Positions 1 to 11,255 of a stretch of 64,000 nt of DNA are shown in pieces (within the stretch, counting starts at the first letter, position 1; the number at the start of each line of letters is the position of its first letter). Source of the DNA: Vibrio sp. CDRSL-10 TSBA (lineage in GTDB: Bacteria; Pseudomonadota; Gammaproteobacteria; Enterobacterales; Vibrionaceae). Below the pieces are notes generated by a model. The model was not told the DNA's origin. It did not search any database and worked only from the letters and a program-made list of their open reading frames with translations. The stretch is from contig CP155566.1 in NCBI GenBank assembly GCA_039696685.1, positions 186,001 through 250,000 on the forward strand, given 5' to 3'. Made by a program: the position numbers and the translations under genes.

Positions 1-530
1 ATGCGTTTAACCAGCGCCATGTCCGGCAGTGACACCACTTTAACGATCGCGTTCACGTCGACTTCAAAACTACACTTTGACGGCACGCGCTTGGTTTCGC
101 CTTTTTTGTTTTTGTACGTGTAAGATTCACTGAAGCTGGCGGTCAGGTCTGAGCTGGTGATTTCGGTCAGCACCGCGTAATCGGCGATTGGCACACCTTT
201 AGTGTTGTAACGGCCGCTTTGCTCAGCCAGTTTGATTTCACTTTTCAGTTTGTTGGCCAGCTTACGGTCAACAAGCTGAGTACCGGTTTCAATTACCTGG
301 CTTTCCAGAGAGTTACGCACTACTGACTGAATGCGTTTTTGTGCACTGTCTTTGAATTCCATATCGACAGGTAACACGATCACTTTGCGGTCTTCACTGG
401 ACTTGGCTGCCACATCGGCTTGTGCAATCGGCACCGCTGTATCCGGGGTACAGATCGCATCTTCCCCCATCAGTTTACAGCCAGAAAGTAGAAGAGACAC
501 ACCCAGCGCCACTGCGGTTGGTTTGAACAT
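1..530 (-). CDS. Lipoprotein of unknown function, 3' end outside the window
   Basis: An open frame starts at the ATG at 530 and leaves the window at base 1, giving about 176 residues. A GGAG ribosome site lies 9 bases before the ATG. The N-terminus is a lipoprotein signal: a short hydrophobic stretch ending in LLLSGC, so the mature protein would begin at Cys about 18 and be lipid-anchored. The stretch VIVLPVDMEFKDSAQ followed by a predicted amphipathic helix resembles the start of CsgG/LpoB/FlgO-like outer-membrane lipoproteins, but the match is weak. It lies just downstream of the LPP20-like lipoprotein gene on the same strand and probably shares its transcript. The frame is intact over the visible part. 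The lipoprotein call is firm; the family is a guess. Confidence 0.75.
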   Translation of the reverse strand, partial: MFKPTAVALGVSLLLSGCKLMGEDAICTPDTAVPIAQADVAAKSSEDRKVIVLPVDMEFKDSAQKRIQSVVRNSLESQVIETGTQLVDRKLANKLKSEIKLAEQSGRYNTKGVPIADYAVLTEITSSDLTASFSESYTYKNKKGETKRVPSKCSFEVDVNAIVKVVSLPDMALVKR

Positions 531-647
531 AATAGACAACTCCATATTGTTTTTTTCTTTATTTGTTTTCACCAGGAATGTTGCTCGTTGAATTACGAGT
601 TTTTATTTTTAATTCCTGGGCTTAGCTAATTAATTCCGAAATTTAGC

Positions 648-1623
648 TTATTTAATTCCAAGAGCGGTCCACAGCCCCTGAGCGCTTACGGTGTCTGCGA
701 AATTGCGCTCAGCCCCTTCTTTCGAGAAGGTGTAATTGGTCAGTGAGTTACCGCTGGAAATAATCTCGTTACTCGCGAGTATGTTGCCGTTACGCCCCTG
801 GAGTTTCAGGGTCGTAAACTGCGTAGAAATGTAGGCTTGCCCGACCGTGCTCTGGCGTAACTGTGAAGTTAATTTGAGTACGTGCGTGGTGTTTTTGCTA
901 CCGCTAAACGTGGTTTTCAGGCTCTGCCTGGAAAACTGATCGGCCAGCAGCTCTGCGCTTTTTTTGTCTTTGCGGCTGGCGGAGACGCGGATAACAATAC
1001 CGGATTGCACTTGTGTCAGTGCGGCAGCCAGCTGGTCGACATATTCTGCCTGAGGTATATCGTCCTGATTAAGGGCGCGTAACATTGCCTGGCGCACGGC
1101 AACGGCCTGAGCTTGCTCGCTTTGCGCGCGGTTGGCCAGCCACCACAACAGGGCATCCTGATGCTGGCGCTGTTGCAGCACGGCCTGTGCGTTGCGGTTA
1201 CTCTGCTCAATTTCGGAGCGCAACTGACGCACTACGGTATCGCGGCTGACTTTGGCCTGGACGTAGTAGCCGATATCGTTTCTTAGCTATCTCGGGATAA
1301 TCGATGCCGGTCAGGGTGATATTGGCGGTTTTACTGTTGATATGGTTATCGACGAGTGAGCTGGCGCTCTCAGACTGATTACGGCTCTGGACGATGTCGC
1401 GTGACAAAAAGGAGGAGTTGATTTGGGTCCAGAGCTGGGCATTGATTTGACTCAGTGCCGATTGCTTGGCTTGGGTCAGGTTCAGGCCTTGGCCGACGGC
1501 GGTCAGGTACTGCGGATCATTGGTTGGTGGTGCGCTGTACCAGTCCGGCGGCGTGGTCGACTGACAGGCGAACAGCGCCAGGCTGCATAAGCCGAGAATG
1601 AGCTTTCTTTTTATGGTTAGCAT
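648..1623 (-). CDS. LPP20-family lipoprotein, frame broken once at 1279-1281
   Basis: The first half starts at 1623 with a signal peptide ending LFACQ, a typical lipobox with acylated Cys about 20. It reads to about residue 114 (IDYPEIAK) and then loses frame. The second half resumes in another frame (VVRQLRSEIEQ onwards) and ends LWTALGIK. Removing one T from the TTT at 1279-1281 (AAGAAACG on the coding strand) joins the halves into about 324 residues through NDIGYYVQAKVSRDT. LPP20/FlgP-like lipoproteins are outer-membrane proteins, and some act in the flagellar outer ring. This copy is not next to flagellar genes, so its role is unknown. It lies upstream of a second lipoprotein gene on the same strand. 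The break has the same signature as 16 others in the window and is probably a sequence error. Confidence 0.75.
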
Positions 1624-1728
1624 GTTATCAAATCGGTAGCACTACAAGACGTATTTATGCACCGAATACTATAGGTGTGTGTTTTTGAGATAAATGCATT
1701 TATTGGTAGAGTGTCACATTTTTATGAG

Positions 1729-2358
1729 TCAGATCATATTTTTGACTTTTTTCTGACAATTGAGAATGCCATGTAACTGCTTGACTAAAAAGGGCACAAC
1801 CTCAGTTTCGAACCAGGGATTCTTCTTCAGCCACAGGGTATTGCGCGGAGACGGATGCGGCAGCGGCACATACTGCGGCGCCCAGCGTTGCCACTGGCGT
1901 ACGGTCTCGGTCAGAGTGGATGGCTTATCATTCAGATAGAAATTCTGTGCGTACTGGCCGATCAGCAGCGTCAGCTCAATATTGGGCAGTTGCTGCAGCA
2001 CTTTGGCATGCCACAGCGGCGCGCACTCTTTGCGCGGCGGCAGATCGCCGCTTTTACCGCGTCCCGGATAACACAGCCCCATTGGCATGATGGCTATCTT
2101 ATGCGGGTCGTAAAACGTATCACGGTCGATGTTGAGCCAGCTGCGCAGCCGGTCACCGCTCGGGTCGTTCCACGGCACCGAGCTTTGATGCACTTTAAGT
2201 CCCGGCGCCTGGCCGATGATCAAAATCCTCGCCTCAGCATGGGCCTGAATCACCGGGTTAGCGCCGAGCGGCAGATGAGGTTCGCACGCCCGGCAGTGAC
2301 GGATGTCGTTCAGCAGCGGCTGCAACGGATCTGTGGTGGCAATGTCTGCGCGGCGCAT
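1729..2358 (-). CDS. Uracil-DNA glycosylase family protein
   Basis: A 209-residue protein with the uracil-DNA glycosylase superfamily layout. Motif 1 is IIGQAPGLKVHQ around residues 47-58, followed by a PWNDPSGDRLRSWL segment. Motif 2 is PLPHPSPRNT around residues 164-173. An N-terminal CRACEPHLP stretch (residues 23-31) recalls the Cys-containing start of the iron-sulphur UDG classes, but only two cysteines are there and I do not see a four-Cys set, so cluster binding is doubtful. Such proteins remove uracil from DNA or belong to the little-studied YqfM-like branch. The start codon overlaps the stop of the upstream dehydrogenase gene by one base (TGATG), so the two are translationally coupled. 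The substrate is inferred from the family only. Confidence 0.8.
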   Translation of the reverse strand: MRRADIATTDPLQPLLNDIRHCRACEPHLPLGANPVIQAHAEARILIIGQAPGLKVHQSSVPWNDPSGDRLRSWLNIDRDTFYDPHKIAIMPMGLCYPGRGKSGDLPPRKECAPLWHAKVLQQLPNIELTLLIGQYAQNFYLNDKPSTLTETVRQWQRWAPQYVPLPHPSPRNTLWLKKNPWFETEVVPFLVKQLHGILNCQKKVKNMI

Positions 2359-3285
2359 CAGTAACCTTTAGTGAAATCAATGCGGTGCTGAAGGCGGAAA
2401 CCGTCGCGCCACAGCGCGTAGTTGGCGGCAAATATTTCCACAACCTGCTCGGGGAAGCTGAGCGCGGCAATGTGCGGCGTGATAGTAATCGCAGCATGGC
2501 GCCACAACGGATGATCCGCGGCCAGCGACTCTGCGACAAACACATCGAGAAATGCATGAGCGATCTGGCCGGACTCCAGCGCCGGGATCAGCTCGGCTTC
2601 GACCAGGGTTTTACCACGCCCGACATTAAACAACAGCGCCTGATGGCAGTGGGCGAATGTGTCCGCGCCGAGCAGGCCTATGGTGTCCGGCGTATTGGGC
2701 AGGGTGTTGACTATGATGTCCGCTTTCGCCAGTGCCGCGCCCAGTTTCGTTGACGTGATAGGTGGTGGTGAACTGGCTCTGTTTGGGCGGAATGCCGGAG
2801 CGGTTGACACCAATCACTTCCAGCCCGAAGGCACTGGCGACTTTGGCCAGGTGGCTGCCAATCGAGCCGGTGCCGAGTATGGTCATCGTTTTGCCGCTCA
2901 GTGACTGATACAGATGCGGCTGCCACTGTTGCCGGTTTTGCTGCTGCTGATAGCAGGCAAAGTGGCGGTAGTGGCTGATCGCGTAGCCGAGCACGTATTC
3001 GGCGATTTGCTGGCCGAAGATGCCTTTGACGTTGGTCAGCTCATAATCCTGGCGCAAACCCGGCGCCATCAGGGCATCGACGCCGGCATAGGCCGACTGC
3101 AGCCAGGTGAGACGCGGGAAGTCATTGAGGTACGGCGCGGCCATCGGCGGTGCAGCCAGCAACAGGGTCGCTTCATCCCGGTTGGTGGTAATGGTCAGGT
3201 CCGGCAGGTTGAGCGCTTCTATCGCCTGGCGATAGAGCTCATCATGCTCGGTTAAAATATACAGCTGATGCGTAAAATTGTTCAT
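2358..3285 (-). CDS. D-2-hydroxyacid dehydrogenase (GhrA-like), frame broken once at 2745-2747
   Basis: After removing one base the gene encodes about 308 residues, the usual size for glyoxylate/hydroxypyruvate reductases of the D-isomer dehydrogenase family. It has a Rossmann NAD(P)-binding motif (ILGTGSIGSHLA, about residues 134-145), the LFNVGRGK segment and a late histidine in TPHIAAL. These enzymes reduce 2-keto acids such as glyoxylate to hydroxy acids in the cytoplasm. The frame breaks after TTTYHVNE. Dropping one A from GAAAC (TTT at 2745-2747 on the plus strand) restores VNELGAALAKADIIVNTLPN. It is coupled to the UDG-like gene downstream and diverges from yjaG. The exact substrate is not readable from the sequence. 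Confidence 0.85.
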
Positions 3286-3357
3286 AGATGCGCCTTTTTT
3301 CCCCGCTGGTTATCCAGTACACTTCCGCTGTCTTTATCCGCAACGAATTGAGTGACC

Positions 3358-3963
3358 ATGTTACAGACATCAAATGGGTTACAGAACCCTTTGCAACTTC
3401 GCCTTGAGAAGTTTGAACCTTGGCAACAGATTACCTTTATGGCGAGCCTGTGTGAACGCATGTACCCAAATTACGCCATGTTCTGTGAACATACCCAATT
3501 TGCGGATCCGCGTCGCTACCGTGACATTCTCGATGCTGTGTGGGAACTGATGACGGTGAAAAACGCTAAAATCAACTTCGAGCGTCAGCTGGAAAAGCTG
3601 GAAGAGTTGATCCCGACGTCAGAAGAGTTTGATATTTACATGGTGTATCCGGCAATTGATGCCTGTGAAGCACTGGCGACTCTGCTGCACGGCCTGCTGG
3701 ATCGTGATGGTTTGTATGAATCGATGCAGAAAATCAGCCAGATCTCGGTGCAGACCGTGGCTCAGCTGGAAGAAGCGCAGACCGGTGAGAGCATCACCAA
3801 CGTGAACCAGAAAGAGAACGAAGCGGTGTGCGGTGAGTGGGATGTGCAGTGGGCGCTGTATCGTCCGCTGCGTGAAGCGACTGAGCGTGATATAGAACTG
3901 ATTAAAGACCTGCGTTTTGAGCTGCGTGATGAGTGCGTCAGCAACATTGGTATTGAACTTTAA
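3358..3963 (+). CDS. yjaG: YjaG-family protein (DUF416)
   Basis: A 201-residue protein beginning MLQTSNGLQNPLQLRL. A GTG two codons upstream is possible, but the ATG at 3358 is the better start. The sequence is acidic and mostly helical, with no signal peptide or membrane segment, so it is cytoplasmic. It matches the YjaG/DUF416 family, which in enterobacteria sits directly upstream of hupA. Here the MscS-like and CNNM genes lie between it and hupA, a variant of the same neighbourhood. The function is unknown. A strong terminator follows at once, so it is probably a single-gene transcript. Confidence 0.85.
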   Translation: MLQTSNGLQNPLQLRLEKFEPWQQITFMASLCERMYPNYAMFCEHTQFADPRRYRDILDAVWELMTVKNAKINFERQLEKLEELIPTSEEFDIYMVYPAIDACEALATLLHGLLDRDGLYESMQKISQISVQTVAQLEEAQTGESITNVNQKENEAVCGEWDVQWALYRPLREATERDIELIKDLRFELRDECVSNIGIEL

Positions 3964-3990
3964 TCCTCTCGGTTCGGATGGATGGTGAGA

Positions 3991-4015
3991 AGCAGGCTTT
4001 TGGCCTGCTTTTTTT
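3991..4015 (+). terminator. Intrinsic terminator of yjaG
   Basis: A GC-rich hairpin (AGCAGGC paired with GCCTGCT) is followed by a run of T. It lies 28 bases after the yjaG stop. The rest of the 339-base gap to the MscS-like gene shows no gene; the downstream promoter is presumably in it. Confidence 0.85.
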
Positions 4016-4302
4016 ATGTCCCTGTGTTGCTTGCCTGTTATGTTCTGCAAGTCGTGCCTGTCTGTACTAATCGGGTTTGTTTTTGTAAGCCGTGTTTTTG
4101 TAAACCATATCTGTTTGTGTAATTCAGGGAGCAAGGTACGGTAAAGCAGCATGTTCATTTCAGCGTTTTTTCAATGCCAGGTCGGGTTTTTGTTATAAAA
4201 GATGACTGACACACAAAACGCCATCTAAATACGGTACGATGCTTAATGCCTGCGCGCAGTCTGGGGCAGGGTTATCCGGCGGCAAAGTAATGAGGAGAGG
4301 GT

Positions 4303-5598
4303 ATGTGGCAGTCTGTTGAAAACTGGCTGAGCCAGAACGGCATCGAAATGACGCAGTTAATTCAGATTTCGAAGGCATTAGGGCTGATTGTCCTGATTGC
4401 TATCGTGGTGCATTTTATTTTGCAGCGCGGTATTGTCGGTATGCTCAAGCGCCGCGCGGATCAATCGCGTGCGATGTGGCGTCATGCGCTGTTCTCCGGC
4501 AAGTTATTCAGCCGAATTTTCCTGGTGATTCAGGGCATGCTGATTGGCATGCAGGCCAATCTGTGGCTGTCGCAGGAAAGTATCATCCGCGAATGGATTG
4601 TGACGCTGGTGGCCTTGTGGGTGGTGTTGTTTACCCTGCTGGCGCTGTTTTCGGCGCTGGATGTGGCCGATACCCTGCTGGCGCGCACAGCCTTCGGGCG
4701 TAATATGCCGGTACGCGGCATCGTACAGAGCCTGAAAATCGTCTTCTTTGTCATCGCCGCACTGCTGGCGACCTCGATTCTGGTCGATAAGTCGCCGGTG
4801 ATCCTGCTCAGCGGCCTGGGTGCGATGACCGCGGTCATCATGCTGGTGTTCCGTGACCCGATACTTGGTCTGGTGGCCGGGGTGCAGCTTTCTGCTAACA
4901 AAATGCTCAGCGTCGGTGACTGGCTGGAGATGCCTAAATACGGCGCCGACGGCGATGTGATTGATATCAGCCTGACCACGGTTAAGGTTCAGAACTGGGA
5001 CAAAACCATTACCACCATCCCGACGTATTCGCTGATCTCCGACTCGTTTAAAAACTGGAAAGGGATGCAGGTGTCCGGCGGCCGGCGCATTAAGCGCAGT
5101 GTGCTGATTGATGCCACCAGTGTGCATTTTCTGTCGCCGCAGGAAGTGGAGCAACTGACCCGTGCCAAACTGCTCGAACCTTACCTAAAACACAAAGTGG
5201 AAGAGATCAGTGCGTTTAATCAGCGTCATAACTATGACGACGGCAGCCTGATTAACGGCCGTCACCTGACCAACCTCGGCAGTTTGCGTGCTTACCTGGA
5301 GCGCTACCTGCGTGCCCATCCTGAAATTCATCAGTCGATGACCCTGATGGTGCGCCAGCTGGCGCCGACGCATGAAGGCATTGCGATGGAGCTGTACTGC
5401 TTTGCAGCCAATACCGAGTGGGTCGAATACGAACGTATTCAGTCGGATATTTTTGACCACGTTTATGCAGTGCTGCCGCAGTTTGGCCTGCGTGTGGCGC
5501 AGGCACCGACCGGCAGTGACTTTCGCCGGTTAAGCCCGGCCGCGCCGCAAGCCTGGATTGAACCTGCGGTCAATGACGAGCGGGTCTCACAGCAATAA
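4303..5598 (+). CDS. MscS-family mechanosensitive channel, YbdG-like
   Basis: A 431-residue inner-membrane protein with a strong GAGGAGAGG ribosome site. About five hydrophobic segments lie between residues 20 and 200. The MscS pore and beta-domain signature follows: the helix ILLSGLGAMTAVIMLVFRDP (about 168-187), then GLVAGVQLSANKMLSVGDWLEMP. A long cytoplasmic C-terminal region contains NWKGMQVSGGRRIKR. The length and the tryptophan-containing SFKNW segment match the YbdG/MscM branch (about 415 residues in E. coli) and not small MscS (286). Such channels release osmolytes on hypo-osmotic shock. The frame is intact and a bidirectional terminator separates it from the converging CNNM gene. 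The family is certain; the sub-branch is fairly sure. Confidence 0.88.
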   Translation: MWQSVENWLSQNGIEMTQLIQISKALGLIVLIAIVVHFILQRGIVGMLKRRADQSRAMWRHALFSGKLFSRIFLVIQGMLIGMQANLWLSQESIIREWIVTLVALWVVLFTLLALFSALDVADTLLARTAFGRNMPVRGIVQSLKIVFFVIAALLATSILVDKSPVILLSGLGAMTAVIMLVFRDPILGLVAGVQLSANKMLSVGDWLEMPKYGADGDVIDISLTTVKVQNWDKTITTIPTYSLISDSFKNWKGMQVSGGRRIKRSVLIDATSVHFLSPQEVEQLTRAKLLEPYLKHKVEEISAFNQRHNYDDGSLINGRHLTNLGSLRAYLERYLRAHPEIHQSMTLMVRQLAPTHEGIAMELYCFAANTEWVEYERIQSDIFDHVYAVLPQFGLRVAQAPTGSDFRRLSPAAPQAWIEPAVNDERVSQQ

Positions 5599-5650
5599 CT
5601 GCCTCAGCGACTTTATAAGTTTCAGCTACCGTATAAAAAATAAAAAGAAA

Positions 5651-5684
5651 AAAGCGCCGCTCTGTTATCAGGGCGGCGCTTTTT
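5651..5684. terminator. Bidirectional terminator between MscS-like and CNNM genes
   Basis: A stem of AAAGCGCCGC with GCGGCGCTTTT has a T run on the plus strand and a longer A run on the other side. It can serve both converging genes. Confidence 0.85.
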
Positions 5685-5712
5685 GTGTGTGCTGTCTGGC
5701 TAGAGGCCGCGG

Positions 5713-6793
5713 TTAAAAACCGGTTTTGGTTTGATCTTCCTCATCGTCCCGGCTCTCACGCACGCCGTGATCGGCTTTCCAGCGCTCCCAGCGTTCGGTG
5801 GCGAGCTTTTGCATGTCGGTGGTGCGGTCAGCCTCATCAATAATCTCTTCCCCGAGCAGGTGTTCAAAGATGTCTTCCAGAGTCAGCAGGCCCTGCACTG
5901 TGCCGTATTCATCCACCACCAGTGCCAGTTGCAGGCGTTTTTGCATCATCTGCTCAAACGCGACCGGCAGCGTCTGGGTATTGAGCAGAACATGGATTGG
6001 TCGCATTACCGCGCCAAGCTGCTTGCTGCCCAGTTTGTTCTGCTGCAGACGGAACAGCTCCAGACGGTGGACGAAGCCGATAATGTTATCGGTGGTTTCG
6101 GTGTAGATCAGCGGGCGCGAAAACGGCGTATCGCGGTGCTGGGTCAGGAACTCATCGATGGTCAGCTCAGCCGGAACCCGAAACAGCACGGTGCGCGGAG
6201 TCATCACCTGAGTGACCAGCACATCACGGATCGCAAGCAGGTTGTGCAGCATTTTCGATTCGCCTTCGGCCAGTTTCGCCGCTTTCATCGGCCAGCATCG
6301 CCATCGCCGACAGCTCTTCACGCATGCGCGGCAACTGACTGTTACTGGCTAAACGGCGGGTGATTTGCTGCGAAAACCAGACGAAAGGAGCCAGAATCCA
6401 CACCATCCAGCGCAAAATGACCGCCGTGAGCGGTGCCAGCTGGCGCCAGTAAGTGGCACCGATAGTCTTCGGCACGATCTCCGACAGGACCAGAATACCG
6501 AGCGTGAGGATGGCAGAGAACAGGCCAAGCCACTCGCTGCCGAACACCACCGCAGCCTGAGCACCGGCACTGGCCGCGCCTATGGTATGGGCGATGGTGT
6601 TTAAGGTCAGGATAGACGCCAGCGGCCGGTCGATGTCGGCTTTGAGCTGGGCCAGCTTGTCGGAAGAAGGGTGAGCTTGTTGGCGTAATTGAGCCAGATA
6701 ACTGGGGGTGATACTCAGTAGTACCGCTTCCAGGACAGAACAGATAAACGATACGCCAATCGCAATCGCGACGTAAATCGTAAGCAAAAACAT
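5713..6793 (-). CDS. CNNM/CBS-domain membrane protein (HlyC/CorC type), frame broken once at 6274-6276
   Basis: Repaired length is about 359 residues. The N-terminal half is a CNNM transmembrane domain with three to four hydrophobic segments and the typical VLSEIVPKTIGATYW. The C-terminal half is a CBS pair that includes VMTPRTVLFRVP near residue 200 and VVDEYGTVQGLLTLEDIFEHLLGE near residue 300. It lacks the extra CorC_HlyC domain seen in longer relatives and ends in a short acidic tail. Relatives are linked to Mg2+/Co2+ export or resistance, and the substrate here is inferred. The break lies after LADESGE; removing one base from GAAAC restores SGELAEGESKMLHNLL. It converges on the MscS-like gene and diverges from hupA. 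Confidence 0.83.
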
Positions 6794-7121
6794 TGAAGTT
6801 CCTTAATGGTTCATCCACCTCAGAGGGTGACACGATGTGACGAAAAAACAACAAAAACTGCTGCTTTTTTGTCAGCAGGCACTCAGTCAAACACCTTGAT
6901 ATCACAGGGCTTAACCGGGATTTGCCCGTATGTAATAGGGGTATTTTGCGTCAAAAACAAGTCAGGCGCTCGCGGCATTGGGTAACAAATTGTGAGTTAT
7001 TACTCATATTATGGTTAAAACTACGTCAGAGAGACACAAGTTACGCGACAAACCTTTGCCAGACGGGGCATTTATGCTTTAGAGTGAACTCAATTCGATA
7101 ACCTATGAGAAGGGAAACCTA
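6794..7121. promoter_or_regulatory. Divergent promoter region, CNNM gene and hupA
   Basis: This 328-base AT-rich gap between two divergently read genes holds no plausible gene. Both promoters must lie here, but I cannot assign -35 and -10 boxes with confidence. An AAGGGA ribosome site for hupA lies about 8 bases before its ATG. Confidence 0.5.
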
Positions 7122-7394
7122 ATGAACAAGACCCAATTAATCGACTTTATCGCCGAAAAAGCAGACCTGTCTAAAGCTCAGGCAAAATCTGCTCTGGAAG
7201 CTACTCTGGGTGCGGTTGAAGGCGCACTGAAAGAGGGTGACCAGGTTCAACTAATTGGTTTTGGTACATTTAAAGTAAATCACCGTGCTGCACGTACCGG
7301 TCGCAACCCTAAGACTGGTGAAGAGATCAAAATCGAAGCAGCTAACGTACCAGCGTTCGTTGCTGGTAAAGCACTGAAAGACTCAGTGAAATAA
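7122..7394 (+). CDS. hupA: DNA-binding protein HU-alpha
   Basis: The 90 residues are the exact HU subunit length. It starts [18 protein letters not shown] and carries the signature [20 protein letters not shown] (about residues 46-65) plus the beta-arm that inserts into the DNA minor groove. HU is an abundant nucleoid protein that bends and compacts DNA without sequence specificity and works in replication, recombination and gene control. It acts as a homo- or heterodimer with HupB. As in enterobacteria, it is followed by a DUF1481 lipoprotein gene and lies near yjaG. Codon use is strongly biased, as expected for a highly expressed gene. Confidence 0.97.
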   Translation: MNKTQLIDFIAEKADLSKAQAKSALEATLGAVEGALKEGDQVQLIGFGTFKVNHRAARTGRNPKTGEEIKIEAANVPAFVAGKALKDSVK

Positions 7395-7403
7395 TCTATA
7401 CTA

Positions 7404-7432
7404 CGCCGAGATTCTTAATCTCGGCGTTTTTT
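7404..7432 (+). terminator. hupA terminator abutting the next start codon
   Basis: The stem CGCCGAG/CTCGGCG is followed by six T. The start codon of the DUF1481 gene lies two bases after the T run, so the hairpin occupies the place where a ribosome site would be. Confidence 0.9.
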
Positions 7433-7433
7433 C

Positions 7434-8144
7434 ATGATGAAAGCACTTCTTCTCTCCGCTCTGAGCGCGGCCTTACTGGCCGGATGCGCCACTTCTCTTC
7501 CTTATGATCCTCTGCAGCTTCAGCAAGTCAGCCATTACAGTGGTGGTGAAACCGCCGGTGATGCGACCAGCTTTTACTGGACCAGCACGCGCCAGAATCA
7601 GGCGATCTCTGCAGCCGATTATGTGGTTTCACAGCGCTTTGGCTGGTATCAGTCCAATTACCGTTGGGATGAAGGCGAACTGCGTGAAGTGGTCCGTGAG
7701 GGTATGCAGCCGAAAGAGCGCCAGCTGGTGCCTTACCGGGTGCAGATCCGCTTTGATAAAAACGGCGATGCGATTTATCAGCAGTACCGGGTGGATGGTA
7801 AAGTCCTGCCGCTCAATCAGAATCAGCTCGCGCAATATCAGCAGCAGGCTGATGAACTCGTTGCCAAAACTCAGCAGCAGGACAGTCAGGGCCTGACGCT
7901 TATCCAGGGCATCTGGGACGGTGAGGTGTTTGAAAGCTGCTCCGGCCCGGAGTACAGCCATGTGGAATTTAATCAGACGCTGCCGGATTTTGTGGTCAGC
8001 CGGTTATCCTCCATCGACAGTTATGTGGCTTTCCTGGGTTCGGCTGATAAATCGACCGTGCGTATAGAAAAAATCCTTACCCTGGATGATGACAGCCACG
8101 ACTGTGTGAAACGCCCGGCTCTGATCGCTGAGCAGGACGGATAA
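7434..8144 (+). CDS. DUF1481 lipoprotein (YjaH-like)
   Basis: A protein of 236 residues starting MMKALLLSALSAALLAGCATSL, a clear lipoprotein signal with Cys about 18. Either of two adjacent ATGs could be the start. The mature part contains many Gln residues, a QRFGWYQSNYRWDEGELREV stretch and no membrane segment. This fits the DUF1481/YjaH family, whose gene follows hupA in enterobacteria as here. The function is unknown. There is no ribosome site: the hupA terminator hairpin ends two bases before the start codon. Expression therefore depends on read-through of that terminator or on an unusual start. Confidence 0.85.
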   Translation: MMKALLLSALSAALLAGCATSLPYDPLQLQQVSHYSGGETAGDATSFYWTSTRQNQAISAADYVVSQRFGWYQSNYRWDEGELREVVREGMQPKERQLVPYRVQIRFDKNGDAIYQQYRVDGKVLPLNQNQLAQYQQQADELVAKTQQQDSQGLTLIQGIWDGEVFESCSGPEYSHVEFNQTLPDFVVSRLSSIDSYVAFLGSADKSTVRIEKILTLDDDSHDCVKRPALIAEQDG

Positions 8145-8195
8145 GCTAATGGCTAAGGTTTGACTGCCCTGAGGCAGGCCCGAAAAGAATAAAAG

Positions 8196-8218
8196 AAAGG
8201 CGCTCAATGAGCGCCTTT
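8196..8218. terminator. Terminator between DUF1481 gene and purHD
   Basis: A ten-base perfect stem (AAAGGCGCTC/GAGCGCCTTT) lies between the converging genes. The T-rich tail is better on the minus strand, so it mainly serves purD. Confidence 0.8.
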
Positions 8219-8305
8219 CGTCTGTCTGAGCCTGAGTCACTGGCAGTGTTGCTGTGCGCAGTGAAGGGCTTAACTGAGGAGCGAAGCTGTCACTCCTCCG
8301 CCAGA

Positions 8306-9602
<1,297 letters not shown>

Positions 9603-9662
9603 CTATCCTAACGAAAAGAATAAATGCCCAGGGCTAATTAGCCCCGGGACCTAATAAATAAA

Positions 9663-11255
9663 TCAGTGACGGAAGTGACGCATACCAGTGAAGATCATCG
9701 CCATGCCGTGCTCGTCTGCTGCTGCGATAACTTCGTCATCACGCATCGAGCCGCCTGGCTGAATCACACACTTGATGCCTGCTTCCGCTGCTGCATCGAT
9801 ACCGTCACGGAACGGGAAGAACGCATCCGATGCCATTACTGAACCGGCTACTTCCAGGTTTTCATCAGCGGCTTTGATACCAGCGATTTTCGCTGAGTAT
9901 ACGCGGCTCATCTGGCCTGCGCCGACACCGATAGTCATGTCACCTTTTGCGTAGACGATAGCGTTTGATTTAACGTATTTTGCCACTTTCCAGCAGAACA
10001 GCGCATCTTTCAGCTCTTCTTCGGTTGGCTGGCGCTTAGACACTACTTTCAGGTCATCCAGAGTCACCATACCCTGGTCACGATCCTGCACCAGCAGACC
10101 ACCGTTAACACGTTTCAGATCGAAACCTGTGGTCTTGGTTGACCATTCGCCACACTCCAGCAGACGGACGTTTTTCTTCGCAGCAACCACTTCAACCGCT
10201 TCGGCAGACACTTTCGGTGCGATGATCACTTCAACGAACTGACGCTCAACGATAGCTGATGCAGTTTTAGCATCCAGCTCTTGGTTGAAGGCGATGATGC
10301 CGCCGAACGCAGAAGTAGGGTCAGTCTGGTAGGCGCGGTTGTACGCTTCCAGAATGTCGCTGCCCAGCGCCACACCACAAGGGTTGGCGTGCTTAACGAT
10401 CACACACGCTGGTTCTGCGAACTCTTTGACGCATTCCAGTGCTGCATCAGTGTCAGCGATGTTGTTGTAAGACAGAGCTTTACCCTGGATTTGACGCGCA
10501 GTAGAGACTGACGCTTCTTCCGGGTTCGCTTCAACGTAGAAAGCCGCGTTCTGGTGGCTGTTTTCGCCGTAACGCATGTCTTGTTTCTTGATGAACTGTT
10601 GGTTGAAGGTGCGCGGGAACTGAGATTCTTCGTCGCCTTCTTTGTTCTCGCCGTAGCTTGCTACCATGGTACCGAAGTAGTTCGCGATCATACCGTCGTA
10701 GGCTGCAGTGTGCTCGAATGCTGCAATAGCCAGGTCGAAACGAGTATCCAGAGTCAGAGACTTGTCGTTAGCATCCATTTCTGCGATGACGCGATCGTAG
10801 TCAGATGCATTCACGATGATGGTCACGTCTTTGTGGTTTTTCGCTGCAGATCGAACCATAGTCGGGCCACCGATATCGATATTTTCTACCGCATCTTCCA
10901 GTGAACAGCCTTCTTTCGCGACGGTTTCTGCGAATGGGTACAGGTTAACCACTACCATGTCGATTGGGTTAATGGCGTGAGTCGCCATTACGTCATCATC
11001 CTGACCGCGACGGCCCAGGATGCCACCATGAACTTTCGGGTGCAGCGTTTTTACGCGCCCATCCATCATTTCCGGGAAACCGGTGTAATCGGAGACTTCA
11101 GTCACAGCGATACCTTTTTCAGCCAGCAGACGAGCCGTACCGCCAGTAGACAGGATATCAACACCGCGCTCAGCGAGCGCTTGTGCGAACTCAACAATGC
11201 CAGTTTTATCTGATACGCTGATCAGTGCACGGCGAATAGGACGAGCGTTATTCAT
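9663..11255 (-). CDS. purH: Bifunctional AICAR transformylase/IMP cyclohydrolase
   Basis: An intact 530-residue PurH, the standard length (529 in E. coli), which carries out the last two steps of IMP synthesis. The N-terminal IMP cyclohydrolase (about 1-200) has [17 protein letters not shown] and [14 protein letters not shown]. The C-terminal transformylase holds the Lys-His catalytic pair in [12 protein letters not shown] and the late motif [17 protein letters not shown]. Transcription runs leftward into purD. A PurR-like operator lies about 180 bases upstream. Confidence 0.97.
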   Translation of the reverse strand: MNNARPIRRALISVSDKTGIVEFAQALAERGVDILSTGGTARLLAEKGIAVTEVSDYTGFPEMMDGRVKTLHPKVHGGILGRRGQDDDVMATHAINPIDMVVVNLYPFAETVAKEGCSLEDAVENIDIGGPTMVRSAAKNHKDVTIIVNASDYDRVIAEMDANDKSLTLDTRFDLAIAAFEHTAAYDGMIANYFGTMVASYGENKEGDEESQFPRTFNQQFIKKQDMRYGENSHQNAAFYVEANPEEASVSTARQIQGKALSYNNIADTDAALECVKEFAEPACVIVKHANPCGVALGSDILEAYNRAYQTDPTSAFGGIIAFNQELDAKTASAIVERQFVEVIIAPKVSAEAVEVVAAKKNVRLLECGEWSTKTTGFDLKRVNGGLLVQDRDQGMVTLDDLKVVSKRQPTEEELKDALFCWKVAKYVKSNAIVYAKGDMTIGVGAGQMSRVYSAKIAGIKAADENLEVAGSVMASDAFFPFRDGIDAAAEAGIKCVIQPGGSMRDDEVIAAADEHGMAMIFTGMRHFRH

